Origin: a virus | Direction: 5' to 3' (one strand) | Length of the DNA: 37,537 nt | Virus record (IMG/VR): IMGVR_UViG_3300042543_000295 | Span: 1-37,537 of that record | In this document: one piece after another, positions 24,435 through 32,829 of the stretch | Layout of the letters: the number at the start of each line of letters is the position of its first letter | Position numbering within the stretch: position 1 is the stretch's first letter | Made by a program: the position numbers and the translations under genes | Notes under the pieces: model-generated | What the model saw: only the letters and a program-made list of their open reading frames with translations | Told to the model about the DNA's origin: nothing | The model's database searches: none

Positions 24435-24771
24435 TGATCAACTCCTGCAAAGCCTTGATAAGCGTTGCCCGATTGCGACTGGCCGTCTCAATCACCAGCG
24501 CATCAGCCGCCGTGATTGCGCCAGCCTCCACGGCGGCCAGAACAGCCGCAACTGTGGAGCCGGTCACGTCGAATGGTTGCTCGACAACTGGCACTACTTC
24601 CGCAGGCGGCGCGGGCGGTTGCTCGATAGTTGGCGCTGGCTCAACTTCAACCAACTCCAACTTGTCGGCAAAACCTGCCGCCTCTTCCGGTGTGTGTTCA
24701 ACGATGTCCCCGGCTTTGTAGCAGCCACGCGTGCCATGCTCAAAACCCGGTCGTACTCGGTAGAGTGCCAT
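24415..24771 (-). CDS. Head-region protein with proline-rich linker (118 aa)
   Basis: The start at ATG 24771 follows TAGGTGG closely. The N-terminal part (ALYRVRPGFEHGTRG, then YKAGDIVEHTPEEAAGFADK) resembles small phage head proteins carrying a 'G..Y..Gd.v.l...eA..l...g.le' pattern. A proline/valine linker with repeated PAPTIEQPPAPPAEVVPVVEQP-like sequence follows, and the last 45 residues form a helical domain (AVLAAVEAGAITAADALVIE). It may link capsid and connector or stabilise the head. Confidence 0.65.
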   Translation of the reverse strand: MALYRVRPGFEHGTRGCYKAGDIVEHTPEEAAGFADKLELVEVEPAPTIEQPPAPPAEVVPVVEQPFDVTGSTVAAVLAAVEAGAITAADALVIETASRNRATLIKALQELISGADSE

Positions 24772-24778
24772 AATCCAC

Positions 24779-25111
24779 CTATGCCAAACTAGCCAAAACC
24801 ACCAGGTAATCGTTGGCGCTTAGATTGCTGGCGCTCGACTGCTGAATCTGGTTCAGCACCGTAATTGTGCCCTCGAACGAAGCGTCAGCCGCGCCCAACG
24901 CACCAGCGGTCAGGCCGGCAACGCCAACCACCGTATCGCCCACAGCGGCACCGGTCGCCGTGATGGCGCCAGGGCCGCTGCGCCCGTCAACCGTGATAAA
25001 CTTCAAACCACTGAGCAACGCCGACAAAGTATCGACCACGTCGGCGTTATGATCCACCGGATCTCTGCCTAGAAACTGGCTTTTCAGCACAGCCGTTGTT
25101 CGTACTGCCAT
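24779..25111 (-). CDS. Hypothetical capsid-associated protein (110 aa)
   Basis: The gene lies 12 bases downstream of the major capsid gene. It is glycine-, alanine- and threonine-rich, with a beta-rich centre (GAITATGAAVGDTVVGVAGL) and ends NLSANDYLVVLASLA. This pattern of a 'GDtVvgVag' beta core with an 'L.a.D.LlV.l' ending is frequent in small structural proteins next to capsid genes. A decoration or stabilising role is likely but not shown. Confidence 0.7.
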   Translation of the reverse strand: MAVRTTAVLKSQFLGRDPVDHNADVVDTLSALLSGLKFITVDGRSGPGAITATGAAVGDTVVGVAGLTAGALGAADASFEGTITVLNQIQQSSASNLSANDYLVVLASLA

Positions 25112-25123
25112 GTCAGCCTCCTA

Positions 25124-26179
25124 TTAAGCGCCGGTGCAGTGGAACACGCCGGATCGACCGCTGTAATCGCTTTTGACCATCGGCGCGAACACCGTCATGA
25201 CCTTAAAATTGCTTTGCATCCCGTCGCCACTTGTCCATTCCAGATTGGTGATCGGCCAATACTGTTGGACGTAGGCCAGTTCCACCACGTCGCGACTCAG
25301 ATTGACAACAACAATTTCACCGGCATCCAACCAAGCGGACGAGTCGATGAACTGAATCGACGGGATTTGCAGTACGCGATTCAGCGCACTTTGCCCACTG
25401 CCGTCAGAGTAGACATTGAACGCCATTTGATCGTATTGGGTATCGGCCACGAATACGCCGTAAGGGCCACGATAGTTGTCGGCCTTGAGTTCGGACAAGA
25501 TGCCGCTGAATGTCGGCATGATGTTGCTGATGGTAGCGAAGTCGCCACCGCCAAGCGCCGTGGCGGTGTTGGTATTGCGGTCGGGGTGACTGGTCAATCC
25601 ATGAATGGTGTTACCGTTTAGGTTGACACTTGCGTCACCATTGATCAGCAGATCCTCGACCTTTTCGCCAACCACGCGGGCAGCAGCCGCACCGTTGGCG
25701 GTGTCGATGCTGTCACCCAACCGGCGGGAAGCTTCCAGGTAGCGCTGGTTCAGCTCAAACTCCTTGAAGATGACCGGCACAGGCACGCCGACCAGGTCGT
25801 AATCAACCCGATCCTTTTGGCCGCTGGCATTACCGGACAGGCTCACGTTGGCCTGTGTCATTTCGCTGATCTGGTTGTACTGCGCAATCAGCGTGCCAAG
25901 TCCACCCAACGGACGGGTCAAGCCAGCGGCAATCATGCGCTGAGTCATGTTGAGCGGGGCAACCGCGGCCTGCACAATGGCGCGGTCGAGTTCTTCCCAT
26001 TCGTCTTTGCGCAACGCGCTGTTGACCACCAAGCCACGGCTGGTCATGATCTGCAACTGGCCGGTGCGCTGGTCGAACAGCGGTTGACCGGTTTTCTCGT
26101 TGATGATAGGCCGCGCCCCATTGCCGAGGATCTTGGCAGCCTCGCCAGACGAGGCGTTAACGATCTGTAATTCCGACAT
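25124..26179 (-). CDS. Major capsid protein, HK97-fold (351 aa)
   Basis: Gene order (protease/scaffold, decoration-like protein, this gene, connectors) and length identify the capsid subunit. Features typical of the encapsulin-like branch of HK97-fold capsid proteins are visible: an N-terminal arm with LRKDEWEELDRAIVQAA (about 56-72), an E-loop-like region IFKEFELNQRYLEASRR (about 136-152), the helix ARVVGEKVEDLLINGD, and a C-terminal beta-rich P-domain with VVVNLSRDVVELAYVQQ. There is no obvious N-terminal delta domain, consistent with scaffold supplied by the C-terminus of the upstream protease protein. A GGAG-type site precedes the ATG at 26179 (AGGAGCTTG). Confidence 0.88.
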   Translation of the reverse strand: MSELQIVNASSGEAAKILGNGARPIINEKTGQPLFDQRTGQLQIMTSRGLVVNSALRKDEWEELDRAIVQAAVAPLNMTQRMIAAGLTRPLGGLGTLIAQYNQISEMTQANVSLSGNASGQKDRVDYDLVGVPVPVIFKEFELNQRYLEASRRLGDSIDTANGAAAARVVGEKVEDLLINGDASVNLNGNTIHGLTSHPDRNTNTATALGGGDFATISNIMPTFSGILSELKADNYRGPYGVFVADTQYDQMAFNVYSDGSGQSALNRVLQIPSIQFIDSSAWLDAGEIVVVNLSRDVVELAYVQQYWPITNLEWTSGDGMQSNFKVMTVFAPMVKSDYSGRSGVFHCTGA

Positions 26180-26193
26180 TGTTACAAGCTCCT

Positions 26194-26670
26194 TTATGAT
26201 GCAATATCCACGAGGACGCGAGCCGTACCACCACTGGTGGTGACAGCGTTAGCCGCGTAGCCGATGATCCCGTCCGACAAAGTGCTGGTGCCGGGCGATT
26301 CCTCTTGCAGGAGGCCAGCACCGTTGCTCTCTAGCGCGTCACCGATGGTGATGGTGGCGGCATCCTCAACGATCATGATCAGTTGATCGCCAGGGATGGC
26401 GTGGATATAGCGCACGGTTTCGCCAGTAGCATAGGCGTGGTCGATGGCGCGGCCTGTGCCGTGGTCGCTGAACTCGTTTTCGAGCGCAACCAGGCGCCCC
26501 TTGGCGACACCGCCCTCGGTGCTATGCGCCTGAATCGTGCCACTGGTGGTAAGCTCGCAGAGCATCCCCGGCGTAATCGCACTGGCGGCTCTGGCTTCGC
26601 GCACACGTTGCACGATGTTGTCGGCATTGTTGGAGCGAATGACAATCGTGTTGTAAGTCGAACTAGCCAT
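26194..26670 (-). CDS. Head decoration-like structural protein (158 aa)
   Basis: It lies just upstream of the capsid gene and starts in the last base of the protease/scaffold stop. The sequence is beta-rich, with AITPGMLCELTTSGTIQ, ENEFSDHGTGRAIDHAYATG and ETVRYIHAIPGDQLIMIV, a pattern familiar in small capsid decoration or DUF2190-like proteins of siphophages: 'i.pG.lv.l...gtv......' followed by 'Y..Ge.v.......G......l'. It should be a surface or stabilising protein of the head. Confidence 0.75.
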   Translation of the reverse strand: MASSTYNTIVIRSNNADNIVQRVREARAASAITPGMLCELTTSGTIQAHSTEGGVAKGRLVALENEFSDHGTGRAIDHAYATGETVRYIHAIPGDQLIMIVEDAATITIGDALESNGAGLLQEESPGTSTLSDGIIGYAANAVTTSGGTARVLVDIAS

Positions 26671-28688
26671 TATTTGGCCTCCTTTTTCGGAAAGACGGGC
26701 GGCATCGCCATCGTGGTGTAGCGCGGTTCCTCAGTGGCGTTGGTCGCCACATTGCCGCTACCGACGTAAAGACGGGTCGCAAAGGCGCTTGTCAACTTGC
26801 GCAGGGTTTCCACCGGCATGGCTTTCAGTTCAGCCTCACTGAGTGTGTTGCGTTCGTTGGCGACTAAGCCAGCAACCAGATCGGCGCGCTCCTTGTCGGC
26901 GTTGGCAACCACACCGGATAGAGCCGCCGTCAACTTGTCAATGCCGCCGAATTGCTCGACAACCTTCGCTAGTTGTGCCAGTTCAGCCGGCACAACCTCT
27001 TTGACCACTTCCACCGGCGCTGGCTCGACGGCGGGTGATTCCTCATTGACAACTGGCTGCAATGAACTGGCGAACGCGGTCAGCGTTGCGTCGTCCATCG
27101 CCTCCAATTGTTGCTTGCTGCATTTGCATTGCGCATTGGCTGCAAGCCCTTCAATAATCTTGGTTCGATCCACTTTTTTACCTCCAAGTGAATTGATAAC
27201 ATTGCGCACCAATGCGCTAAGAAAAGATTGACTGGCGTTCTCTGCGGCTTTGGCTTCGTTGATGCGAGGAACCCCGCACCCATCCGCCCAGCTACACGCG
27301 CCGGTTTCGTTTAAGAGAATTGCGATATGATCGGGCCGCAGGTTGCGCGCAATGCCAGTGTAGGCTTTGCCGTCATGCGTACCTGGTTGATCAACCAAGT
27401 CGCGGAAGTAGCCCGTACTTACGTCGATGGCTTCGTTGTTGCGCAGGCGCTGCAATAGCTGTGTCGCCTGTCCGCCAAGCTTTTCGGCTTTAGTAATGTC
27501 AACCCAAAATTCACCTTTGAGCGCGTCGCCGTCGATATGAGCGTCCCAAAACATGGCCGGGGTTTCATCCCACAGATCCATGCTGTTGGCGCTGATCGCT
27601 TGCCCGTCCTGCTTCGGGTGGCCCAACGGCACAGGGCGCCCGTTCCAGGCGTCGGCGTATTTTGCCACCTCGTCAGCCGGCACAAACTCACCATTTAGCA
27701 CGCCAGAGCGAAGGGCCACCGTCGGCGCTACCAGATAACGCGTGCCTTTGCGCGTGACCTCCTTGACTGTCCCCGCCGTGGCGTTGGTGGTCAACTGCAC
27801 GGTGTTGCACCCACAATCCTCAGCGGCATTGGCGCGTATGTAGCCATCACCAGTCAGCGGAAAATCAACCTGTCTGGTGGCGACCGACACGCTGATAGAA
27901 CCAAATTCAAGCGGCATAGTGGGGATCATGCTGATAGGCGATTCGGCCCCCGGCTCAACCTCACTGAGTGTCATGTGTGGCGTAAATCCGTGGTTCATCG
28001 ACACTGGCACGTCGCTGTAGCGCAGGCGCTGCACAACCGCCTCACGCAGTCGTTCAAGTCCAGGCACATCAACCACGGCGTAAATCACATCCTTGCCATC
28101 GGAAAATTGGCTTGCATTAAAGCGGCCCATGCCATTAATCGCGCCGGCCAACTTTCCGAAGTCGCGCGCAATCTGTTGCGCTGCCACGATGGCGTTTGCC
28201 AGTTGTGCATCGGTCAAGGCATCCACTTTGCCGAGATAGGCCAGGGTAACGTGCAATGCGTCGGCGCTCATCTGTACACCAGGCATGGCCGCAATTTGTT
28301 GCGCCAATTCGGTGGACGGGAAAAGCGCCACCATTGCGCCGTTAAACTGCGCGCCCTCTGGCACGGTAAACAGGGTGGCGTTGTTGGCGGGTTGTACTTC
28401 GTTGTCTTGTTCGTTCACGGTTGCACCCTCATCGGTTCGCTGCCAATCGAGACACGCCCAGAAACCAGGCGCTAACGGGTCTTTCTTCGTGCTACAGCTA
28501 TGGCGCTCCAAAAATGCCTTGCGTCGGTCGGGATCGTCTCGCTTCATTTCCATGTCAGGATCGCCGTAGTGGACGAGGTAATCTTTGCCATCCTTCGTGA
28601 CAGTCCGCATATACTTTTTGTCGTCACGGGTTGAGGTTCTTCGCCCCGTCGCTGTGACTGTCACCCCGTTGTAGGTATAGCTCGGCAT
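26670..28688 (-). CDS. Fusion of 2H phosphoesterase-like domain, DUF2213 prohead protease and scaffold-like tail (672 aa)
   Basis: Residues 43-82 carry a C/D-rich motif seen in other phage head proteins (DDPDRRKAFLERHSCSTKKD). Residues about 105-280 form a 2H phosphoesterase-like domain: two H-x-T-L motifs, HVTLAYLG at 146 and HMTLSE at 238, with the usual spacing of about 90. Residues about 310-480 match DUF2213, a phage head maturation protease group: GHPKQDG with H357, IDVSTGYF with S424, and RPDHIAIL with H454 as candidate catalytic residues. The last 180 residues are acidic, helical and proline-linked, fitting a scaffold. The start is ATG 28688; the internal terminator 18 bases upstream is notable. 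The 2H domain could process RNA ends or cyclic nucleotides, as in Acb1 anti-CBASS proteins, but this is inference. Confidence 0.8.
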   Translation of the reverse strand: MPSYTYNGVTVTATGRRTSTRDDKKYMRTVTKDGKDYLVHYGDPDMEMKRDDPDRRKAFLERHSCSTKKDPLAPGFWACLDWQRTDEGATVNEQDNEVQPANNATLFTVPEGAQFNGAMVALFPSTELAQQIAAMPGVQMSADALHVTLAYLGKVDALTDAQLANAIVAAQQIARDFGKLAGAINGMGRFNASQFSDGKDVIYAVVDVPGLERLREAVVQRLRYSDVPVSMNHGFTPHMTLSEVEPGAESPISMIPTMPLEFGSISVSVATRQVDFPLTGDGYIRANAAEDCGCNTVQLTTNATAGTVKEVTRKGTRYLVAPTVALRSGVLNGEFVPADEVAKYADAWNGRPVPLGHPKQDGQAISANSMDLWDETPAMFWDAHIDGDALKGEFWVDITKAEKLGGQATQLLQRLRNNEAIDVSTGYFRDLVDQPGTHDGKAYTGIARNLRPDHIAILLNETGACSWADGCGVPRINEAKAAENASQSFLSALVRNVINSLGGKKVDRTKIIEGLAANAQCKCSKQQLEAMDDATLTAFASSLQPVVNEESPAVEPAPVEVVKEVVPAELAQLAKVVEQFGGIDKLTAALSGVVANADKERADLVAGLVANERNTLSEAELKAMPVETLRKLTSAFATRLYVGSGNVATNATEEPRYTTMAMPPVFPKKEAK

Positions 28689-28705
28689 GTATTTAATCCC
28701 AAAAA

Positions 28706-28744
28706 CAAAAAGACTCGCTTCGATTATTGTAGCGAGTCTTTTTG
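28706..28744 (-). terminator. Intrinsic, symmetric terminator inside the virion operon
   Basis: CAAAAAGACTCGCT (28706-28719) and AGCGAGTCTTTTTG (28731-28744) form a perfect 14-bp stem with an 11-base loop. The A5/T5 flanks make it work in either direction. Leftward transcription would meet it after the LuxR-type gene and 18 bases before the protease gene, so the downstream virion genes need read-through, antitermination or a promoter inside it (TACAAT occurs in the loop region on the minus strand, without a good -35). Confidence 0.85.
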
Positions 28745-28772
28745 TGCTGTATATGCCTAAAAGTGGCTATTT

Positions 28773-28967
28773 TTAGCCAGATGGCTGACGGTGCGTGTTG
28801 ACCGCCAATTCAAAAGTGGAAGTTACGCCCGTTTTGGCTTTGATGTTCTTGATGTGGTTATAAACGGTGTATCGACTGATGACAAGTTGATCGGCAATCT
28901 GGCGTTGCGGCTTGCCTTGCGCCAGCAGATTGACAACCTCTTTTTCTCTCTGCGTCAATTTCGACAT
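28773..28967 (-). CDS. Stand-alone LuxR-type (GerE) HTH DNA-binding protein (64 aa)
   Basis: The whole protein is one LuxR C-terminal HTH: LTQREKEVVNLLAQGKPQ, then RQIADQLVISRYTVYNHIK, then NIKAKTGVTSTFELAV. The recognition helix lies around residues 32-46. I chose the second ATG (28967) because GAGAGG lies 9 bases upstream of it and only 3 from the first (28973). There is no receiver or ligand domain. It sits between head-morphogenesis and protease genes and directly before a strong terminator, so it may regulate late transcription, autoregulate or, alternatively, bind the packaging region. Regulatory targets cannot be read from the sequence. Confidence 0.85.
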   Translation of the reverse strand: MSKLTQREKEVVNLLAQGKPQRQIADQLVISRYTVYNHIKNIKAKTGVTSTFELAVNTHRQPSG

Positions 28968-28980
28968 ATCCATACACCTC

Positions 28981-29877
28981 TCAAATTCGTCTCAACCCCT
29001 GCACGTTGCGATTCTGCGGCGGCAATTCTACCGGCAATTGCCAAGCGCTTGCCTGCCTTGTCGCCCCTGCCGGTTGCACCCCGGCGCTTGACAATATCCC
29101 CGGCGGCAATCGTCGCCACCGGCACCGGCACCGGTTATGCAGGGGAATCAAGCCCCGCGCCTGTGCAATCGTGTAAATACCAGGGCCATAACCGTTATCA
29201 GTGCGCTGTGAAGCGTCAAAACAACGGCTACATACCTTTCGGTCTTCTGCCGTCTGCCAGAACACCCGCTCATCAATCACGCCAACAAATTGATCGCCGG
29301 CATTCTCGTACACGTTCAGCAGCGCTTCATTGTAGCCGCGGACAACGCCATCGGCGGCGATACCATCCGTTGGCGTGCGACCTGCTTTCTGGATGCGGTC
29401 ACGAATGGCAGCCTTGGCCTCGGCGGCGCTGTTGGCGCGTTGGTAGCGGTCGAGAATTTGCCCCGTCAGCCCCAACCGCACCGTCATCAACTGTGTGGAC
29501 AGGAGCAGGATAAGCGCCGCAATAGCGTCATTGTGATCCGCCCGCATCACCGCTTGCTGTGGCGTCGGCATGGCTTCTTCCACTTCGGTGTTAGCCTGTG
29601 CTACTCCCCGCATGTACGCCACTGTTGCCATTGCCCGAACACCGCGTTCTCGGTCGCTCTCCGTTCGGCCAAACTCCTGCTGTAGCAAGGCGTCAACAAA
29701 ACGGTTAAACTCTGCCGTGCGCTGCGCCAGCGGACGGCTAAAATCCACAGTGTCGATGTACTCATTGATGGCAGCATTGACGCGCTGCCACATGCGCCGG
29801 TAGTGTTGACGGTAACGTTTGCGCAACACCGACGTGCGGGTCGGGTCAACGCTCCGTGGCTCGTTAGCGGTGGGCAT
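28981..29877 (-). CDS. Phage head morphogenesis protein, Mu gpF/SPP1 gp7-like minor capsid protein (298 aa)
   Basis: The start ATG 29877 has GGAG 8 bases upstream; the longer frame from GTG 29886 lacks such spacing. The N-terminal 200 residues are helical and basic. The family signature lies near 215-260: EDRKVCSRCFDASQ, then YTIAQARGLIPLHNRCRCRW, a Cys/His set (CxxC, H-x-x-C-x-C) that may bind metal. The last 45 residues are low complexity. These proteins are minor capsid components required for head assembly and sometimes are ejected with DNA. It overlaps the portal gene by 14 bases. Confidence 0.88.
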   Translation of the reverse strand: MPTANEPRSVDPTRTSVLRKRYRQHYRRMWQRVNAAINEYIDTVDFSRPLAQRTAEFNRFVDALLQQEFGRTESDRERGVRAMATVAYMRGVAQANTEVEEAMPTPQQAVMRADHNDAIAALILLLSTQLMTVRLGLTGQILDRYQRANSAAEAKAAIRDRIQKAGRTPTDGIAADGVVRGYNEALLNVYENAGDQFVGVIDERVFWQTAEDRKVCSRCFDASQRTDNGYGPGIYTIAQARGLIPLHNRCRCRWRRLPPGILSSAGVQPAGATRQASAWQLPVELPPQNRNVQGLRRI

Positions 29878-31309
29878 GGGCAACACTCCACAGCATGTTG
29901 GCTGTCACGCTTTCAGGTTCATCGTCATCGGTTTCGCCAAGTTCCTCGTCCAGCAATTCCACCTCATCAATGATGGCATCGCTTGGTAAATCCGGCACGT
30001 AGAATTTGACGAACTTTGGCACATCGACCACTTGCTCAATCCCCGGTTGCGCCATGCGTTCAATGACCTGCGAGTAGCCCTGTGCCAGTTCCATTTGTTC
30101 CAGTGCCGTGGTTTCGGCCAACGGCCACCATTTGGCGTGATAGCGTCCAGTGGATGGCGCGGGCAAGGCGCCCCAACGAATGAGCCGATCAACCAGTGGG
30201 CGCAAGACGGTCGGATCAGCCCAATTGCGTTGGCGCTTGGCAACCCGCTTGGCCCAATTGCGTTCGTCTTGGCTACTGGCAAGTTCTCCCCGTTCGCTGC
30301 CAATCAGAATGCGCTTGGGGATGCCGGTCGCACCGCTGATGAGCGAGAGAATCAGATCCACGTTGCCGGTTGGGTCTACAACCTCGCTGCCCAGATCCTG
30401 GTAGTCGATGCCACGCAATTGCAGGTAGCGCCGTAGACCGTGATCCATTTCATCGATCTGTTCCTCAAACGCCGTTTCTTCCTCTGGCGACAGGCGTGCG
30501 TCAGGTGCAAGCCTGAAAATGCCACCTTTTCGCATGAGCTTCCACGTTGCTTCAGCGCTACCGCCGACGCTCTTCATAATGTCGTCAAGCCGGTTGTAGA
30601 CACGTTGCAAGCGTGGAATGCCGTACACCTCATTGTCGAGCAGGTTTTCGGCAACGTGGATAATCCGACTCCAATGCACTTGCATGGTGGTTGTGCCAGC
30701 CCCCGTTGTCCCAGCCATCATGGTGACATTGTAAAGCGCCGGCAACCCGTAACGGGCGTCGGTGGCGTCGTTGACGAATGAGTGAATATCGGCGTTGATC
30801 TCAGCGAATGGCCGCAGATATAGCACATCAGCGGCGCTATTCAGTCGTTCCACCGGAGCCGACAATGGCGCATCACCGGCCACACCGATAAGCAATGCAC
30901 CGTAGCGCCCAACGCCGGTAATCTTGTCCACCCGTTCGCAATAGTGGGCCAGGCGTAGGCGTTCAGATAGCGCCGCAAACTCTACCGAAAATGGCGAATC
31001 ATCAACCGCTTCATCTTCGGCGCCATCAATGACGGTGACGCCATCGCCCCAAGTTTCCTCCGCTGGGAAGTCGATAATGCGGGCAGCGATGTCCTCGCGC
31101 ATGTACTTGGCAAGGAAGTGTTCAAAGAGCAAATCTTTGGGATAGCCCAGCTTTTCGTAGTAATCCCGATCCCCTTCAAATTGTTTGCCAAGATAACCGG
31201 CGGCCATGCTGTTGTCAAGCATGGAGCGCTGTGCGCGGATACTGCGCACGTTGTTGGTTAGCGGCGCTGTCGGTTGGCGGTGATTGTGTCGGTTGTTGCG
31301 TTTGCTCAT
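29864..31309 (-). CDS. Phage portal protein, DUF1073-like (481 aa)
   Basis: The start at ATG 31309 overlaps the terminase stop in ATGA and follows a purine-rich GAGAAAGAAC; the upstream in-frame start lies inside terminase. Sequence features of the DUF1073/Mu-type portal group are present: MAAGYLGKQFEGDRDYYEKL, FLAKYMREDIAARIIDFPAE, RVDKITGVGRYGALLIGV, RIIHVAENLLDNEVYGIPRL, and the GATGIPKRILIGSERGELAS segment with its conserved 'sGiP...L.G.s..Gl.ass..d'. The C-terminus is acidic. The portal forms the DNA entry ring and head-tail joint; gene order terminase-portal-head morphogenesis is standard. Confidence 0.9.
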   Translation of the reverse strand: MSKRNNRHNHRQPTAPLTNNVRSIRAQRSMLDNSMAAGYLGKQFEGDRDYYEKLGYPKDLLFEHFLAKYMREDIAARIIDFPAEETWGDGVTVIDGAEDEAVDDSPFSVEFAALSERLRLAHYCERVDKITGVGRYGALLIGVAGDAPLSAPVERLNSAADVLYLRPFAEINADIHSFVNDATDARYGLPALYNVTMMAGTTGAGTTTMQVHWSRIIHVAENLLDNEVYGIPRLQRVYNRLDDIMKSVGGSAEATWKLMRKGGIFRLAPDARLSPEEETAFEEQIDEMDHGLRRYLQLRGIDYQDLGSEVVDPTGNVDLILSLISGATGIPKRILIGSERGELASSQDERNWAKRVAKRQRNWADPTVLRPLVDRLIRWGALPAPSTGRYHAKWWPLAETTALEQMELAQGYSQVIERMAQPGIEQVVDVPKFVKFYVPDLPSDAIIDEVELLDEELGETDDDEPESVTANMLWSVAHAHR

Positions 31310-32829
31310 TTGTTCTTTCTCGTTCCCCATGTACCGGCGGATGTGCCTACTTGCCAACGAATCATTGTCTGCGTGAACGCGTCCACATCGTCATCGTGAG
31401 CGCCGTTAGGAAAAATGGCGCAATTCTCTTTGAACTTGTCCACCCAGCCGTACAGCGCCGGATGCGGCAAATAAACATTGTGTGACTCAACGGACGGTGA
31501 AGCGGCGTGCGCTCTGGCAATTTTGCCGCCTTCGGGATTGACGGCAATCAGCCCGTCAATCTTGCCGCGCAACAGTTGGATCACCGCTGGCCCGTTGGCT
31601 TTATCTTCCACCAGCTTTGCGTAAGATTTGGGCCACTTGGTAGTAAGATCAGTGACGGCTCGGATGGTGGCGTTGATGTCGGCGCGCTCATTGAAATAGT
31701 CCAACAGGTACTTACTCACTCCAACCTTGCCCCACACCTGGCCCGCAACAAAGTCGCTTGTTGACGTGTCCTTGAAGGCCATGTCCCAACTCTGGATCAC
31801 TTCGTCAAAACTGTCGGGCAAGTCTACCGCCTCAACTTCAGTCAGCGTGACAGCTTTGGTTTCCTCGTCTACGATCTCGACCCTGACCGGTGGCAGTTTG
31901 ACGCCTTTCGGTTTCCAGTAGCGCCAATGCCATTTCTTAAAGATGCCGCCAGCGTCGGGTGACGGTCGTTGCTGCAATTGACCAGCCACGGCATAGCGAT
32001 CCATGCTGCTTTCTAAATCATTCAGTGCTGCTGGCGTGAACCGCTCAGGCCAAAGTAATTCACCGGGGACGGTGCGAGGATCACGCCAGCCGATTGACGT
32101 TACGCGGTCGGTTGCCTCGTATCGCGCTGGTAAGCTTAAAAGCTCGTAATGTTGCCCGCCAGTCTTCATCCGGTCTAGTAAATGTCCGGTCAAGTCTTCT
32201 TGGTGTAGGCGCTGCATGATGACAACCTTGACCACCTTGTCAGGGTTGTTACCGCGAGTTGACATAGTATTGTCCCACCAGTCTGTTACCGATTCCCTGG
32301 ACGCTAGACTGTGGATGTCAGCCGCTTTGCTCGGATCGTCGCAAATCACGAAATCACCGCCGTCGCCTGTCGCCAAACCGCAAACCCCCGTGGCTAACCT
32401 GTAGCCCGTCTTGTCATTCTCAAACCGTGTCTTCTGGTTCTGATCGCCGGTCAACTTGAACACATCACCAAAGTTTCGCTGATACCACGGATGGCTAATG
32501 ATGCGCCGGCATTTTAACGAATCACGAATTGACAAGTTTTCGCCATAGCTACTGAATAACCAACGCGTCTCCGGCTTTGACGCCCAGACCCAGGTAAACC
32601 AAAAGACGCAACAGATTAGACTCTTCATGTGCCGTGGCGGGATGTTGATAATCAGATTGCGAATCTCTCCGCGGGTTGCCGCCTCCAAATGTTCGCTGAT
32701 GGCGTGCAGATGCCACCCGTCAATAAATCGATTACCTGGTTCCACCACATGCCACGTTTGACGGATGTATTCGGCCAAACTCTTACGCGCCAACTCTCTG
32801 TCAATCTCATCCAACGTTGGCAGGTTCAT
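31306..32829 (-). CDS. Terminase large subunit (507 aa)
   Basis: The ATPase domain carries a Walker A variant PPRHMKS (64-70), Walker B VICDD (161-165) and a coupling-type motif near 201-208 (KVVIMQRLH). The RNase H-like nuclease domain has SWDMAFKDTSTSDF (D349), VEDKANG (E408/D409) and HDDDVDA (479-484) as metal ligands. It drives DNA packaging and cuts concatemers. Length is normal for the family, and all key residues are present. It overlaps the small terminase by 23 bases and the portal by 4. Confidence 0.95.
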   Translation of the reverse strand: MNLPTLDEIDRELARKSLAEYIRQTWHVVEPGNRFIDGWHLHAISEHLEAATRGEIRNLIINIPPRHMKSLICCVFWFTWVWASKPETRWLFSSYGENLSIRDSLKCRRIISHPWYQRNFGDVFKLTGDQNQKTRFENDKTGYRLATGVCGLATGDGGDFVICDDPSKAADIHSLASRESVTDWWDNTMSTRGNNPDKVVKVVIMQRLHQEDLTGHLLDRMKTGGQHYELLSLPARYEATDRVTSIGWRDPRTVPGELLWPERFTPAALNDLESSMDRYAVAGQLQQRPSPDAGGIFKKWHWRYWKPKGVKLPPVRVEIVDEETKAVTLTEVEAVDLPDSFDEVIQSWDMAFKDTSTSDFVAGQVWGKVGVSKYLLDYFNERADINATIRAVTDLTTKWPKSYAKLVEDKANGPAVIQLLRGKIDGLIAVNPEGGKIARAHAASPSVESHNVYLPHPALYGWVDKFKENCAIFPNGAHDDDVDAFTQTMIRWQVGTSAGTWGTRKNK

